The position numbers and the translations under genes are program-made. 8,352 bases of DNA from an uncultured Selenomonas sp. Its GTDB lineage: Bacteria; Bacillota; Negativicutes; Selenomonadales; Selenomonadaceae. Below the pieces are notes generated by a model that had not been told where the DNA came from, did not search any database, and saw only the letters and a list, made by a program, of their open reading frames with translations. The DNA lies in contig CALYVJ010000060.1 in the NCBI GenBank assembly GCA_945494195.1, forward strand, positions 1 to 8,352, read 5' to 3'. Shown here piece by piece: positions 1 through 5,956 of the stretch (position 1 is its first letter; each line of letters opens with the position of its first letter).

Positions 1-54
1 AAAAGAAATGTTCGTGATACATTTAAACTTCTGTATAGTTTTGAGTGGACATAG
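1..54 (+). CDS. Possible C-terminal end of an upstream gene (partial)
   Basis: Frame 1 is open from the left edge to a TAG at 52-54 and would give a 17-residue tail ending in SFEWT. It is supported only indirectly: a + strand intrinsic terminator begins about 9 bases after this stop, so some + strand transcript ends here. Frame 3 stops at 15-17 and could equally be the real tail. Frame 2 runs past the terminator to 101-103, which is less likely. The fragment is too short to identify. Confidence 0.25.
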   Translation, partial: KRNVRDTFKLLYSFEWT

Positions 55-62
55 TGTTTATC

Positions 63-87
63 AAGTGAGCTTATGGCTCGCTTTTTT
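63..87 (+). terminator. Intrinsic terminator of upstream + strand transcript
   Basis: GTGAGC (65-70) pairs with GCTCGC (76-81), with one G-U wobble, around the loop TTATG. It is followed by six T (82-87), and two A-T pairs (63-64 with 82-83) can extend the stem. The orientation of the T-run makes it a + strand terminator for whatever gene enters from the left. Confidence 0.65.
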
Positions 88-135
88 CGTGCAAGCAAAA
101 TAGGTTTCGATCCTAAAAAATATAATCGGTATAAC

Positions 136-173
136 AAAAGGCTGCCGACTCATTAGGAGTCAGCAGCCTTTTT
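136..173 (-). terminator. Bidirectional intrinsic terminator after the SpeD-like gene
   Basis: A 12-bp stem, GGCTGCCGACTC (140-151) with GAGTCAGCAGCC (157-168) and a single mismatch, closes a 5-base loop. It is flanked by AAAA on the left and TTTTT on the right, so it has a U-tract in both orientations. It lies about 10 bases beyond the stop codon of the - strand SpeD-like gene and is its natural terminator. It can also serve as a back-up for + strand transcription. Confidence 0.85.
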
Positions 174-182
174 ATGAATGTC

Positions 183-641
183 TTATTGATGATTTCTTCT
201 GGCCAGGATGCGGATAACTTTGGCGCCCGTGTTATGGATTTTACGCAGGGGCGCAACCTTGGTTTTGACTTTGGGTTTGATTTCTTTGGCGTTGCCAAAA
301 TTGCCACGCTTTAAAACCGTAGTTTTCGTCTTGTCTGGTTTAAAGAAGTTGCGAATTTCCTTGGATAGTTTATCTGGTTCCGCATCTTCCTGACAGAGGA
401 AAATGTCTAAGGCGACATATTTAAGGTCAGCATAGATGTGAAGTGTGATATGACCATTCGGAAGAATTGCAATAAGCAGAGAATGGTCTTTGTTGAGTTG
501 CTGGATTTTCAAATCGATGACCTTGAGATCATTATCGGCAAGAGCATCGTCGAGATTAGCTTTTATGAGTTCTATATCAGTTAGTTTATTGTTTTTGCAG
601 TTGAATAAATCGGCCGTTAAATGACGGGCTAAGATTTTCAC
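183..641 (-). CDS. SpeD-family (S-adenosylmethionine decarboxylase-like) protein lacking the pyruvoyl serine
   Basis: This 152-residue protein aligns without gaps to bacterial class 1B S-adenosylmethionine decarboxylase, which makes decarboxylated AdoMet for spermidine synthesis. It starts MKILARHL like the family's MK-LGRHL, and later has HITLH (64-68), a DIF-LC segment ending at C83, and KRG (111-113). His68 and Cys83, needed for processing and catalysis, are present. The cleavage pair Glu62-Ser63 is replaced by Asn62-Gly63 (AAT GGT, read from 458 down to 453), so the normal self-cleavage to a pyruvoyl group is not possible. The usual WPE after the second His is YAD. Residues 119-149 form a strongly basic tail, and the protein is longer than the roughly 115-140 residues I expect of the family. 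The start is GTG, chosen for the AAGGAG at 653-658 nine to eleven bases upstream and the match to the family N-terminus. It lies 67 bases downstream of lgt. Family membership is firm; the function is unknown, perhaps an allosteric partner of a true SpeD. Confidence 0.85.
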   Translation of the reverse strand: MKILARHLTADLFNCKNNKLTDIELIKANLDDALADNDLKVIDLKIQQLNKDHSLLIAILPNGHITLHIYADLKYVALDIFLCQEDAEPDKLSKEIRNFFKPDKTKTTVLKRGNFGNAKEIKPKVKTKVAPLRKIHNTGAKVIRILARRNHQ

Positions 642-682
642 TATAATTTTCGCTCCTTTACTGTCAGTACATACTTAGTTAT

Positions 683-712
683 ATTATAGTTTATCGCATA
701 GACGACAGTCAA
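683..712 (-). promoter_or_regulatory. Promoter of the SpeD-like gene
   Basis: Reading the - strand, TTGACT (712-707) and a perfect TATAAT (688-683) are separated by 18 bases, placing the start of transcription near 676, upstream of the ribosome site at 653-658. The -35 box overlaps the lgt stop codon (709-711), so the SpeD-like gene can be expressed independently of lgt. Confidence 0.7.
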
Positions 713-1497
713 GTGTTCGGGAGCGAAGTGGCTTTTTTCCATCCTAAGTAGAGAAATATGAGGAAAGCAAGGATAAAGGCAAAGAAGCTGGTGGTTTGAG
801 CACTAGTCATAAATTCCAAAACCTTTTCGGCGTAATCGCCGCGAAGGAATTCCAAGCAGAAACGGGCGATACTGTATAGCATGACGTAGAGGGCAAAACA
901 CTGGCCTTTGGCATGATTGGTGCAACGGAACATTAAAAGCAAGGCGAAGATAGCCATATCCAATTGGCCTTCCCAAATTTCAGCTGGCCAAAGAGGCTGG
1001 GTTCCGTAGGTGTGAGCGGCTAAGGTGGTGGCAGGGTATACGATGCCGAAGGAACTGCCGGTGGGAGCACCAAAAGCATCGCCGTTTAAAAGATTGGCAC
1101 AGCGTCCGAGTGCCTGTCCAAGGATGATAGCTGGGGCCAATACATCCATGAGATGGACTGTATCGAGATGATGATGGCGGCAGTAGAGAACTCCGGTCAG
1201 CACGCCAAGAAAGATTCCCCCCTGGATTGCCATGCCGCCTTGCCAAACGTTAAACAGCTCGGTGAGGTGCTGGCTGTAATAGTCCCAATCGAAAAAGAAT
1301 ACATCCCACAGCCTTGCACCGATAAGGCCAGCAATGCCACAGTAAATACCAAGATCGACCAGATATTGTTCCTCTCCACGTCCCTCTTTTTTGACGAAGA
1401 AATAGCCGACGCCGGTAGCTAATATAATAGAAAGCGATAACACCAATCCGTAAGCGCGGACTGGAAAATCGCCTATAAAGAACAAATACTGATGCAT
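709..1497 (-). CDS. lgt: Prolipoprotein diacylglyceryl transferase
   Basis: Lgt is an integral inner-membrane enzyme that moves a diacylglyceryl group from phosphatidylglycerol to the lipobox cysteine of prolipoproteins, the first step of lipoprotein maturation. The 262-residue protein has the normal length and several hydrophobic spans (about 14-35, 50-66, 92-106, 115-131, 180-192, 200-215, 235-252). The Lgt signature is GRCANLLNGDAFG at 131-143, with Arg132, Asn135 and Asn138. Also visible are the RAYG motif (14-17), GARLWDV (60-66), PAEIWE (171-176) and RFCLEFLRGD (212-221). The essential His103 of E. coli Lgt falls at Gln92 here (AIQGG). Asp140 replaces the Glu of the E. coli signature, a common variant. 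AGGAGG at 1504-1509 lies six bases before the ATG. lgt is divergent from ileS and upstream of the SpeD-like gene on the same strand. Identification is secure. Confidence 0.96.
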   Translation of the reverse strand: MHQYLFFIGDFPVRAYGLVLSLSIILATGVGYFFVKKEGRGEEQYLVDLGIYCGIAGLIGARLWDVFFFDWDYYSQHLTELFNVWQGGMAIQGGIFLGVLTGVLYCRHHHLDTVHLMDVLAPAIILGQALGRCANLLNGDAFGAPTGSSFGIVYPATTLAAHTYGTQPLWPAEIWEGQLDMAIFALLLMFRCTNHAKGQCFALYVMLYSIARFCLEFLRGDYAEKVLEFMTSAQTTSFFAFILAFLIFLYLGWKKATSLPNT

Positions 1498-1533
1498 GAA
1501 TATCCTCCTGAAAATATAATAAAGTCCTCATCT

Positions 1534-1563
1534 ATTATAACGCTATACTTCCTCTTTTGCCAA
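1534..1563 (-). promoter_or_regulatory. Probable lgt promoter
   Basis: On the - strand TTGGCA (1563-1558) and TATAAT (1539-1534) are 18 bases apart, just upstream of the lgt ribosome site at 1504-1509. A TTGACT at 1569-1564 overlaps this region but would be 24 bases from the TATAAT. It could instead serve a weaker TATAGC box at 1547-1542 with a 16-base spacer. Confidence 0.55.
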
Positions 1564-1607
1564 AGTCAAATTGGGAAGTATTTTTTATTCCACGGGGAAA
1601 ATACCAT

Positions 1608-1636
1608 TTGAAATATGTGCGCTCCTATGGTAAAAT
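1608..1636 (+). promoter_or_regulatory. ileS T-box promoter
   Basis: TTGAAA (1608-1613) and TAAAAT (1631-1636) are separated by 17 bases. Transcription would start near 1643, a suitable distance before the first conserved T-box element at about 1663. It diverges from the lgt promoter about 45 bases away. Confidence 0.7.
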
Positions 1637-1640
1637 ATGT

Positions 1641-1652
1641 CATGTTAACATG
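1641..1652. repeat. Perfect 12-bp palindrome at the ileS transcription start
   Basis: CATGTTAACATG is its own reverse complement and begins four bases after the -10 box, covering the predicted transcription start. Its position would suit an operator. With no loop it is unlikely to fold as an RNA hairpin. No regulator is identifiable from the sequence. Confidence 0.5.
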
Positions 1653-1890
1653 TAAATGCGTGGATGAAGAGAGTATGCTTTTACAGAAAGCTGAAGCGAA
1701 CCGGGGCAGGTGAGAGCCGGGAGCAAGTAAGGAAAGCGGAAAATCACTTCGGAGCAGCAGGCTGAAAGAATGCGAGTAGGCCGGGCCGGTATTCCCCGTT
1801 ACGGAATAGCGTATGATGGTACGTGAAAAATAGGTGGTTTTCGTGTAGGTAATACAGCCTGCATCCTGTTTTGGGATGCAGGCTTTTTCT
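1643..1890 (+). promoter_or_regulatory. T-box riboswitch, isoleucine specific (AUC specifier)
   Basis: This untranslated leader senses uncharged tRNA-Ile and controls transcription of ileS. Stem I begins with GATGAAGAGAGTA (1663-1675). The specifier loop carries ATC at 1743-1745, an Ile codon followed by the usual A. Conserved downstream elements are GCTGAAA (1761-1767), GAGTAGG (1774-1780) and CCGGGCCGG (1781-1789), then a hairpin at about 1790-1810. The T-box sequence AGGTGGTTTTCGTG (1832-1845) contains TGGT (1835-1838), which can pair with the ACCA end of a tRNA with discriminator A. An antiterminator can be drawn from 1827-1834 with 1865-1872 and 1843-1849 with 1858-1864, leaving the TGGT as a bulge. 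It is incompatible with the terminator at 1856-1888. The specifier agrees with the downstream gene, which strongly supports the call. Confidence 0.93.
1856..1888 (+). terminator. T-box-controlled terminator of the ileS leader
   Basis: A perfect 11-bp stem (1856-1866 with 1874-1884, AGCCTGCATCC on the left arm) with a 7-base loop is followed by a T-run ending at 1888. Its left arm is shared with the antiterminator, so binding of uncharged tRNA-Ile would prevent it forming. Confidence 0.92.
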
Positions 1891-1910
1891 ATTATGAGGA
1901 GGAATCCGCT

Positions 1911-4900
1911 TTGTACAGTAAGGTAGACACCAACCTGAACTTCGTGGAACGCGAGCAGGAAGTCCTGAAGTTCTGGAAAGACAACAACATCGCTCAGAAA
2001 GCTATCGATCAGCGTGAAGGCTGCGATACGTTCACGTTCTATGATGGCCCGCCGACGGCTAATGGCAAGCCGCATATCGGTCACGTCCTGACGCGTGTCA
2101 TCAAAGATATGCTGCCGCGTTTCCAGTCCATGAAGGGCAAGAAAGTTCTGCGCAAAGCGGGCTGGGATACCCATGGTCTGCCGGTTGAGCTCGAGGTTGA
2201 GAAGGCTGTCGGCATCAACGGCAAGGAGCAGATCGAGGAGTACGGCATCGAGCCGTTCATCAAGAAGTGCCGTGAATCGGTTTGGAAGTACAAGGGCATG
2301 TGGGAAGAATTCTCCGATGTCGTCGGCTTCTGGGCGGATATGGACAATCCGTATATCACCTACGAGAACAACTTCATCGAGTCCGAGTGGTGGGCGCTCA
2401 AGGAAATCTGGAACAAGGGCCTCTTGTATAAGGGCTATAAGGTCGTTCCCTACTGCCCGCGCTGCGGCACCCCGCTTTCGAGCCATGAGGTCGCTCAGGG
2501 CTACAAGGATGTCACGGAGCGTTCGGCCATGGTCACCTTCAAGGTGAAAGATGAGGATGCGTATTTCCTCGCTTGGACGACGACGCCGTGGACGCTGCCG
2601 TCGAACCTTGCACTCTGCGTAAATCCGTCTGTTGATTATGTAAAGCTGCGCGTGAATGGCAAGGTATATATCCTGGCTGAGGCCCTCGTGGAACGCGTCT
2701 TTGAAGGTGTGGAAGGCGAGCAGGAAGTCCTTGAGAAGTTCAAGGGCCAGGCGCTTGAGGGCCGTGCTTATGAGCCGTTGTATCCCTTTGCCAATGCTGC
2801 GGTTGCCAAACAGTCGGGCAAGAAGGCACATATCGTGACCTGCGATGATTATGTCACCACCGAAGATGGTACGGGTATCGTCCATCTGGCTCCGGCCTTT
2901 GGTGAAGACGATAACCGTGTCTGCCAGAAATACAACATCGCTTTCGTCAACCTTGTCAATAGCAAGGGTGAACTTACGGAGGAGACGGACTGGGCTGGCG
3001 TATTCGTCAAGAAGGCAGACCCGATGATCTTGGAGGACTTGGAGAAGAAGGGCCTGCTCTTCAAGGCACCGGAATTCACCCACAGCTATCCGCACTGCTG
3101 GCGCTGCGATACGCCGCTGCTTTACTACGCGCGTTCGACCTGGTTCATCAAGATGACCGATGTCAAAGACGAACTCGTCGCTAACAACAACACGGTCAAC
3201 TGGATCCCGAAATCCATCGGCAAGGGCCGTTTCGGCGACTGGCTCGAGCATGTACAGGATTGGGGCCTGTCCCGCAACCGCTATTGGGGTACGCCGCTGC
3301 CGGTCTGGGAGTGCGAATGCGGCCATCAGCATACGATCGGTTCCATCGAGGAGCTCAAGTCCATGTCGGACAACTGCCCGGAGGAAATCGAGCTCCATCG
3401 TCCGTTCATCGATAAGGTAACCATCAAATGCCCGCAGTGCGGCAAGGAGATGCATCGCGTCTCCGAGGTCATCGACTGCTGGTTCGACTCGGGTTCGATG
3501 CCTTTTGCCCAGTGGCATTATCCGTTCGAGAACAAGGACATCTTCGAGAAGCGCTTCCCGGCGGACTTCATCTCTGAGGCTGTTGACCAGACCCGCGGCT
3601 GGTTCTACTCGCTGATGGCTATCTCGACGTTGCTGTTCCACAAGGCACCGTACAAGAATGTCATCGTCCTTGGCCATGTCCAGGATAAGGATGGCCGCAA
3701 GATGAGCAAGTCGAAGGGCAATGCCGTCGATCCGATGGATGCACTGCGCCAGCATGGTGCCGATGCCATCCGCTGGTATTTCTATGAGAACAGTGCTCCG
3801 TGGCTTCCGAACCGCTTCCATGATGATGCGGTGCAGGAAGGCCAGCGCAAATTCATGGGCACGCTCTGGAATACCTATGCTTTCTTCGTGCTCTATGCGA
3901 ATATCGACCAGTTCGATGCAACGAAGTACACGCTGGACTACGATAAGCTCAGCGTCATGGATAAGTGGGTACTGTCGCGCCTCAACACGATGGTCAAGGA
4001 AGTCGACAACGACCTGTCCAATTACCGCGTAACCGAGGCCGCCAAGGCTCTGCAGGATTTTGTCGACCAGCTTTCCAACTGGTATGTCCGCGGCAGCCGC
4101 AGCCGTTTCTGGGCTAAGGGCATGGAGCAGGATAAGATCAATGCCTATATGACGCTCTGGACGGTGCTGGTCACGACGGCCAAGACGGCAGCACCGATGG
4201 TTCCGTTCCTCACGGAGTCCATCTACCGCAACCTCGTTTGCAGCATCGACAAGCAGGCACCAGAGTCCGTGCATCTGGCTGATTTCCCGGTGGCTAATGA
4301 GGCTTGGATCGATGAAGAGCTCGAGGCCAACATGGAACTCGTACTCGAGATCGTCGTCCTGGGCCGTGCCTCCCGCAACGAGACGAACATCAAGAACCGC
4401 CAGCCGGTGGCCAACATGTTCGTCCATGCAGAGCGCGAGCTGCCGGAGTTCTTCAAGAAGATCGTCGAAGACGAGCTCAATGTCAAGGCTGTGACCTTCA
4501 AGGAAGACATGGAGGAATACCTCTCCTATAGCTTCAAGCCGCAGTTCCGTGTACTCGGACCGAAGGTTGGCAAGCAGATCGGCGAGATCAAGGCTGCCCT
4601 CGGCAAGCTCAACGGTTCGAAGGCCAAGGCTGAGCTTGACAGCACGGGCACGCTCAAGCTGTCGCTGGCCAGCGGGGAAGTCACGCTGACGCCGGAGGAC
4701 GTCGAGGTCTCGATGGCACAGAAAGAGGGCTTCAACTGCCAGCGCTATAATGGTGTGACGATTGCACTCGATACGACTCTTACGGAGGAACTGCTTGAGG
4801 AAGGTTTCGTCCGTGAGATCATCAGCAAGGTCCAGACCATGCGCAAGGAAACTGGCTTTGAGGTTACAGACCATATCACGGTCAGCCTCAGCGGCAACGA

Positions 4901-5042
4901 AAAGCTCGAAGCAATTGTCAAGAAAAACGAGCAATATCTGAAGGATATCACGCTTGCTGATGCCGCATGCTATGGGAGCCTTGAAGGAACAGAAAAAGAA
5001 TGGAACATTAATGGTGAGTCGCTTACGATTGCTGTGAAATAA
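1911..5042 (+). CDS. ileS: Isoleucyl-tRNA synthetase, long (type 2) form
   Basis: This cytoplasmic class I enzyme charges tRNA-Ile with isoleucine using ATP. At 1043 residues it is longer than the roughly 920-940 of the common bacterial type and matches the eukaryote-like IleS2 type. HIGH is at 55-58 (KPHIGHV) and KMSKS at 597-601. The CP1 editing domain shows WTTTPW (222-227) and a GTGIVHLAPAFGEDD segment (320-334). Likely zinc-binding cysteine pairs are C182/C185, C396/C399, C468/C470 and C507/C510. The helical anticodon-binding domain follows from about 640, then a type-2 C-terminal domain to the end. The start is TTG, set by AGGAGG at 1897-1902 eight bases upstream; no ATG is in frame nearby. 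Codon use is visibly more biased and GC-rich than in lgt or the SpeD-like gene, as expected for a highly expressed gene. It is controlled by the upstream T-box and ends in its own terminator. Confidence 0.97.
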   Translation: MYSKVDTNLNFVEREQEVLKFWKDNNIAQKAIDQREGCDTFTFYDGPPTANGKPHIGHVLTRVIKDMLPRFQSMKGKKVLRKAGWDTHGLPVELEVEKAVGINGKEQIEEYGIEPFIKKCRESVWKYKGMWEEFSDVVGFWADMDNPYITYENNFIESEWWALKEIWNKGLLYKGYKVVPYCPRCGTPLSSHEVAQGYKDVTERSAMVTFKVKDEDAYFLAWTTTPWTLPSNLALCVNPSVDYVKLRVNGKVYILAEALVERVFEGVEGEQEVLEKFKGQALEGRAYEPLYPFANAAVAKQSGKKAHIVTCDDYVTTEDGTGIVHLAPAFGEDDNRVCQKYNIAFVNLVNSKGELTEETDWAGVFVKKADPMILEDLEKKGLLFKAPEFTHSYPHCWRCDTPLLYYARSTWFIKMTDVKDELVANNNTVNWIPKSIGKGRFGDWLEHVQDWGLSRNRYWGTPLPVWECECGHQHTIGSIEELKSMSDNCPEEIELHRPFIDKVTIKCPQCGKEMHRVSEVIDCWFDSGSMPFAQWHYPFENKDIFEKRFPADFISEAVDQTRGWFYSLMAISTLLFHKAPYKNVIVLGHVQDKDGRKMSKSKGNAVDPMDALRQHGADAIRWYFYENSAPWLPNRFHDDAVQEGQRKFMGTLWNTYAFFVLYANIDQFDATKYTLDYDKLSVMDKWVLSRLNTMVKEVDNDLSNYRVTEAAKALQDFVDQLSNWYVRGSRSRFWAKGMEQDKINAYMTLWTVLVTTAKTAAPMVPFLTESIYRNLVCSIDKQAPESVHLADFPVANEAWIDEELEANMELVLEIVVLGRASRNETNIKNRQPVANMFVHAERELPEFFKKIVEDELNVKAVTFKEDMEEYLSYSFKPQFRVLGPKVGKQIGEIKAALGKLNGSKAKAELDSTGTLKLSLASGEVTLTPEDVEVSMAQKEGFNCQRYNGVTIALDTTLTEELLEEGFVREIISKVQTMRKETGFEVTDHITVSLSGNEKLEAIVKKNEQYLKDITLADAACYGSLEGTEKEWNINGESLTIAVK

Positions 5043-5060
5043 TTGTTCCTGTTGAATGGG

Positions 5061-5093
5061 AAAACCTTCTCCGCTTGCGAGAAGGTTTTTCTT
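5061..5093 (+). terminator. Intrinsic terminator of ileS
   Basis: AAAACCTTCTC (5061-5071) pairs perfectly with GAGAAGGTTTT (5079-5089) around a 7-base loop, followed by more T (to 5090, then CTT). It begins 18 bases after the ileS stop codon and separates ileS from the downstream csoR-like gene. Confidence 0.92.
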
Positions 5094-5175
5094 ATAGAAT
5101 TATTTACTTGCTGGCAGGAAAATTGCATAAAAAAAAAGAATAGATAAAAAAGATTCTAATCGAGGAGGGCGGTTC

Positions 5176-5550
5176 ATGGAGGAAAAAATTGAAACAGTTG
5201 ATAAGCAGCAGGGACACGAGCATGAACATGAACACACTCATCAATTGGCAGATGGGTCCATTATTCGGCATACCCACGGCCATCAGCATAGCCATACCCA
5301 GACCAAGGCAGTGTTAAACCGCATGTCACGGCTTATTGGTCATTTGGAGGCAATTAAGCGCATGGTGGAAGATGGAAGAGACTGTAGTGAAGTCCTCGTG
5401 CAGTTGTCTGCGGTACGCAGTGCCATCAATGGCGTAAGTAAGATTATCCTCAAGGATCATTTAGAGCACTGTGTAGTCGATGCGGTAAGGGATAATGACC
5501 AAGAGACACTTGAGCATTTGAACAAGGCAATTGACCAGTTCATGAAATAA
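5176..5550 (+). CDS. CsoR/RcnR-family metal-sensing transcriptional repressor with His-rich N-terminus
   Basis: The 124-residue protein has a full CsoR-family (DUF156) helical domain at about 44-123, with the signature Cys70 (GRDC), His95 and Cys99 (DHLEHC). This Cys-His-Cys triad is the Cu(I) site of CsoR. In family members that bind Ni(II), such as InrS, an N-terminal His joins a similar triad. Ahead of the domain, residues 14-22 and 32-40 alternate His with another residue (HEHEHEHTH and HTHGHQHSH), giving ten histidines. Such proteins are DNA-binding tetramers that release the operator when metal binds. The residue before Cys70 is Asp rather than the Tyr of mycobacterial CsoR. AGGAGGG at 5163-5169 lies six bases before the ATG. 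I see no clear promoter or typical G-tract CsoR operator in the 80 bases between the ileS terminator and this gene. The hpt gene follows 29 bases downstream. No metal transporter is in the window. The family is secure; the metal is not determined. Confidence 0.92.
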   Translation: MEEKIETVDKQQGHEHEHEHTHQLADGSIIRHTHGHQHSHTQTKAVLNRMSRLIGHLEAIKRMVEDGRDCSEVLVQLSAVRSAINGVSKIILKDHLEHCVVDAVRDNDQETLEHLNKAIDQFMK

Positions 5551-5558
5551 GGAACTGG
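5535..5558 (+). other. Stem-loop spanning the csoR-like stop codon
   Basis: CCAGTTC (5535-5541) pairs perfectly with GAACTGG (5552-5558) around a 10-base loop that contains the stop codon. No T-run follows; the next bases are the purine-rich ribosome site of hpt. It is therefore not a terminator, but might affect mRNA stability or coupling between the two genes. Confidence 0.4.
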
Positions 5559-5579
5559 CCAAGGGAGGAGGGCAAATTT

Positions 5580-5948
5580 ATGGAACAGCTTCAGATAAAA
5601 GCAACGCTCGAACAGGCTGGGGTAGATTACGATAAAGGCTTGGAGCGCTTTATGGGAAATGTAGCGCTTTATCATAAGTTCCTGCTGAAATTCCTTAAGG
5701 ACGGTTCCTATGAAGAGTTTGTCACCAGCTTGTCCGTTCAGGATATGGCCATGGCTGAAAAGAGCGTTCACACGTTGAAGGGAACCGCCGGCAATTTGAG
5801 TTTGATGAAATTATTCCGGGCGGCTGATGATACGGTACAGGCCATTCGCACCACCCAAGACAGCGCGGAAATCCAAAAGCTGGCAGAATTAGTAGGAGCA
5901 ATTTATCGTGAAACTTGTGATGCCATTCGCAAGAGTGTAGGGGATTGA
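5580..5948 (+). CDS. Free-standing histidine phosphotransfer (Hpt) domain protein
   Basis: This 122-residue protein consists of little more than one Hpt domain. The signature HTLKGTAGNLS at 64-74 carries the phospho-accepting His64, with Lys67 and Gly68 in their conserved places. The upstream helix GLERFMGN...YHKFLLKFL (20-39) is also typical of Hpt domains. It has no kinase, receiver or membrane segment, so it should act in the cytoplasm as a relay between a hybrid histidine kinase and a response-regulator receiver encoded elsewhere. A strong GGAGGAGG ribosome site at about 5564-5571 precedes the ATG. The gene lies 29 bases after the csoR-like gene with no terminator between, so the two are probably co-transcribed. 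A perfect terminator follows. The partner kinase and regulator are not in the window. Confidence 0.88.
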   Translation: MEQLQIKATLEQAGVDYDKGLERFMGNVALYHKFLLKFLKDGSYEEFVTSLSVQDMAMAEKSVHTLKGTAGNLSLMKLFRAADDTVQAIRTTQDSAEIQKLAELVGAIYRETCDAIRKSVGD

Positions 5949-5956
5949 TTGCAAGG

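Noticed and set aside
1644..1658. A similar 15-mer, TTAACATGTAAATGC (1644-1658) and TTAACACGTAAATGC (6688-6702), near both T-box promoters.
   Set aside because: One copy is downstream of the -10 and the other upstream of the -35, so it cannot serve the same role. A 14/15 match between AT-rich segments in 8 kb is expected by chance.
1815..1825. GATGGTACGTG as the true T-box sequence of the ileS leader.
   Set aside because: Its best pairing partners do not overlap the terminator in the expected way. The motif at 1832-1845 gives a long antiterminator that uses the terminator's left arm, so it is preferred.
1566..4934. A 1122-codon stop-free frame on the - strand opposite ileS and its leader.
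   Set aside because: It is a shadow of the strong codon bias of ileS. Its product has no recognisable domain or membrane pattern, it is rich in Arg/Leu/Asp/Glu from antisense reading, and it continues without change through the T-box leader.
5129..5150. A-tracts upstream of the csoR-like gene as a promoter or operator.
   Set aside because: No -35/-10 pair with acceptable spacing and no palindrome of CsoR type is visible; the tracts alone are not evidence.
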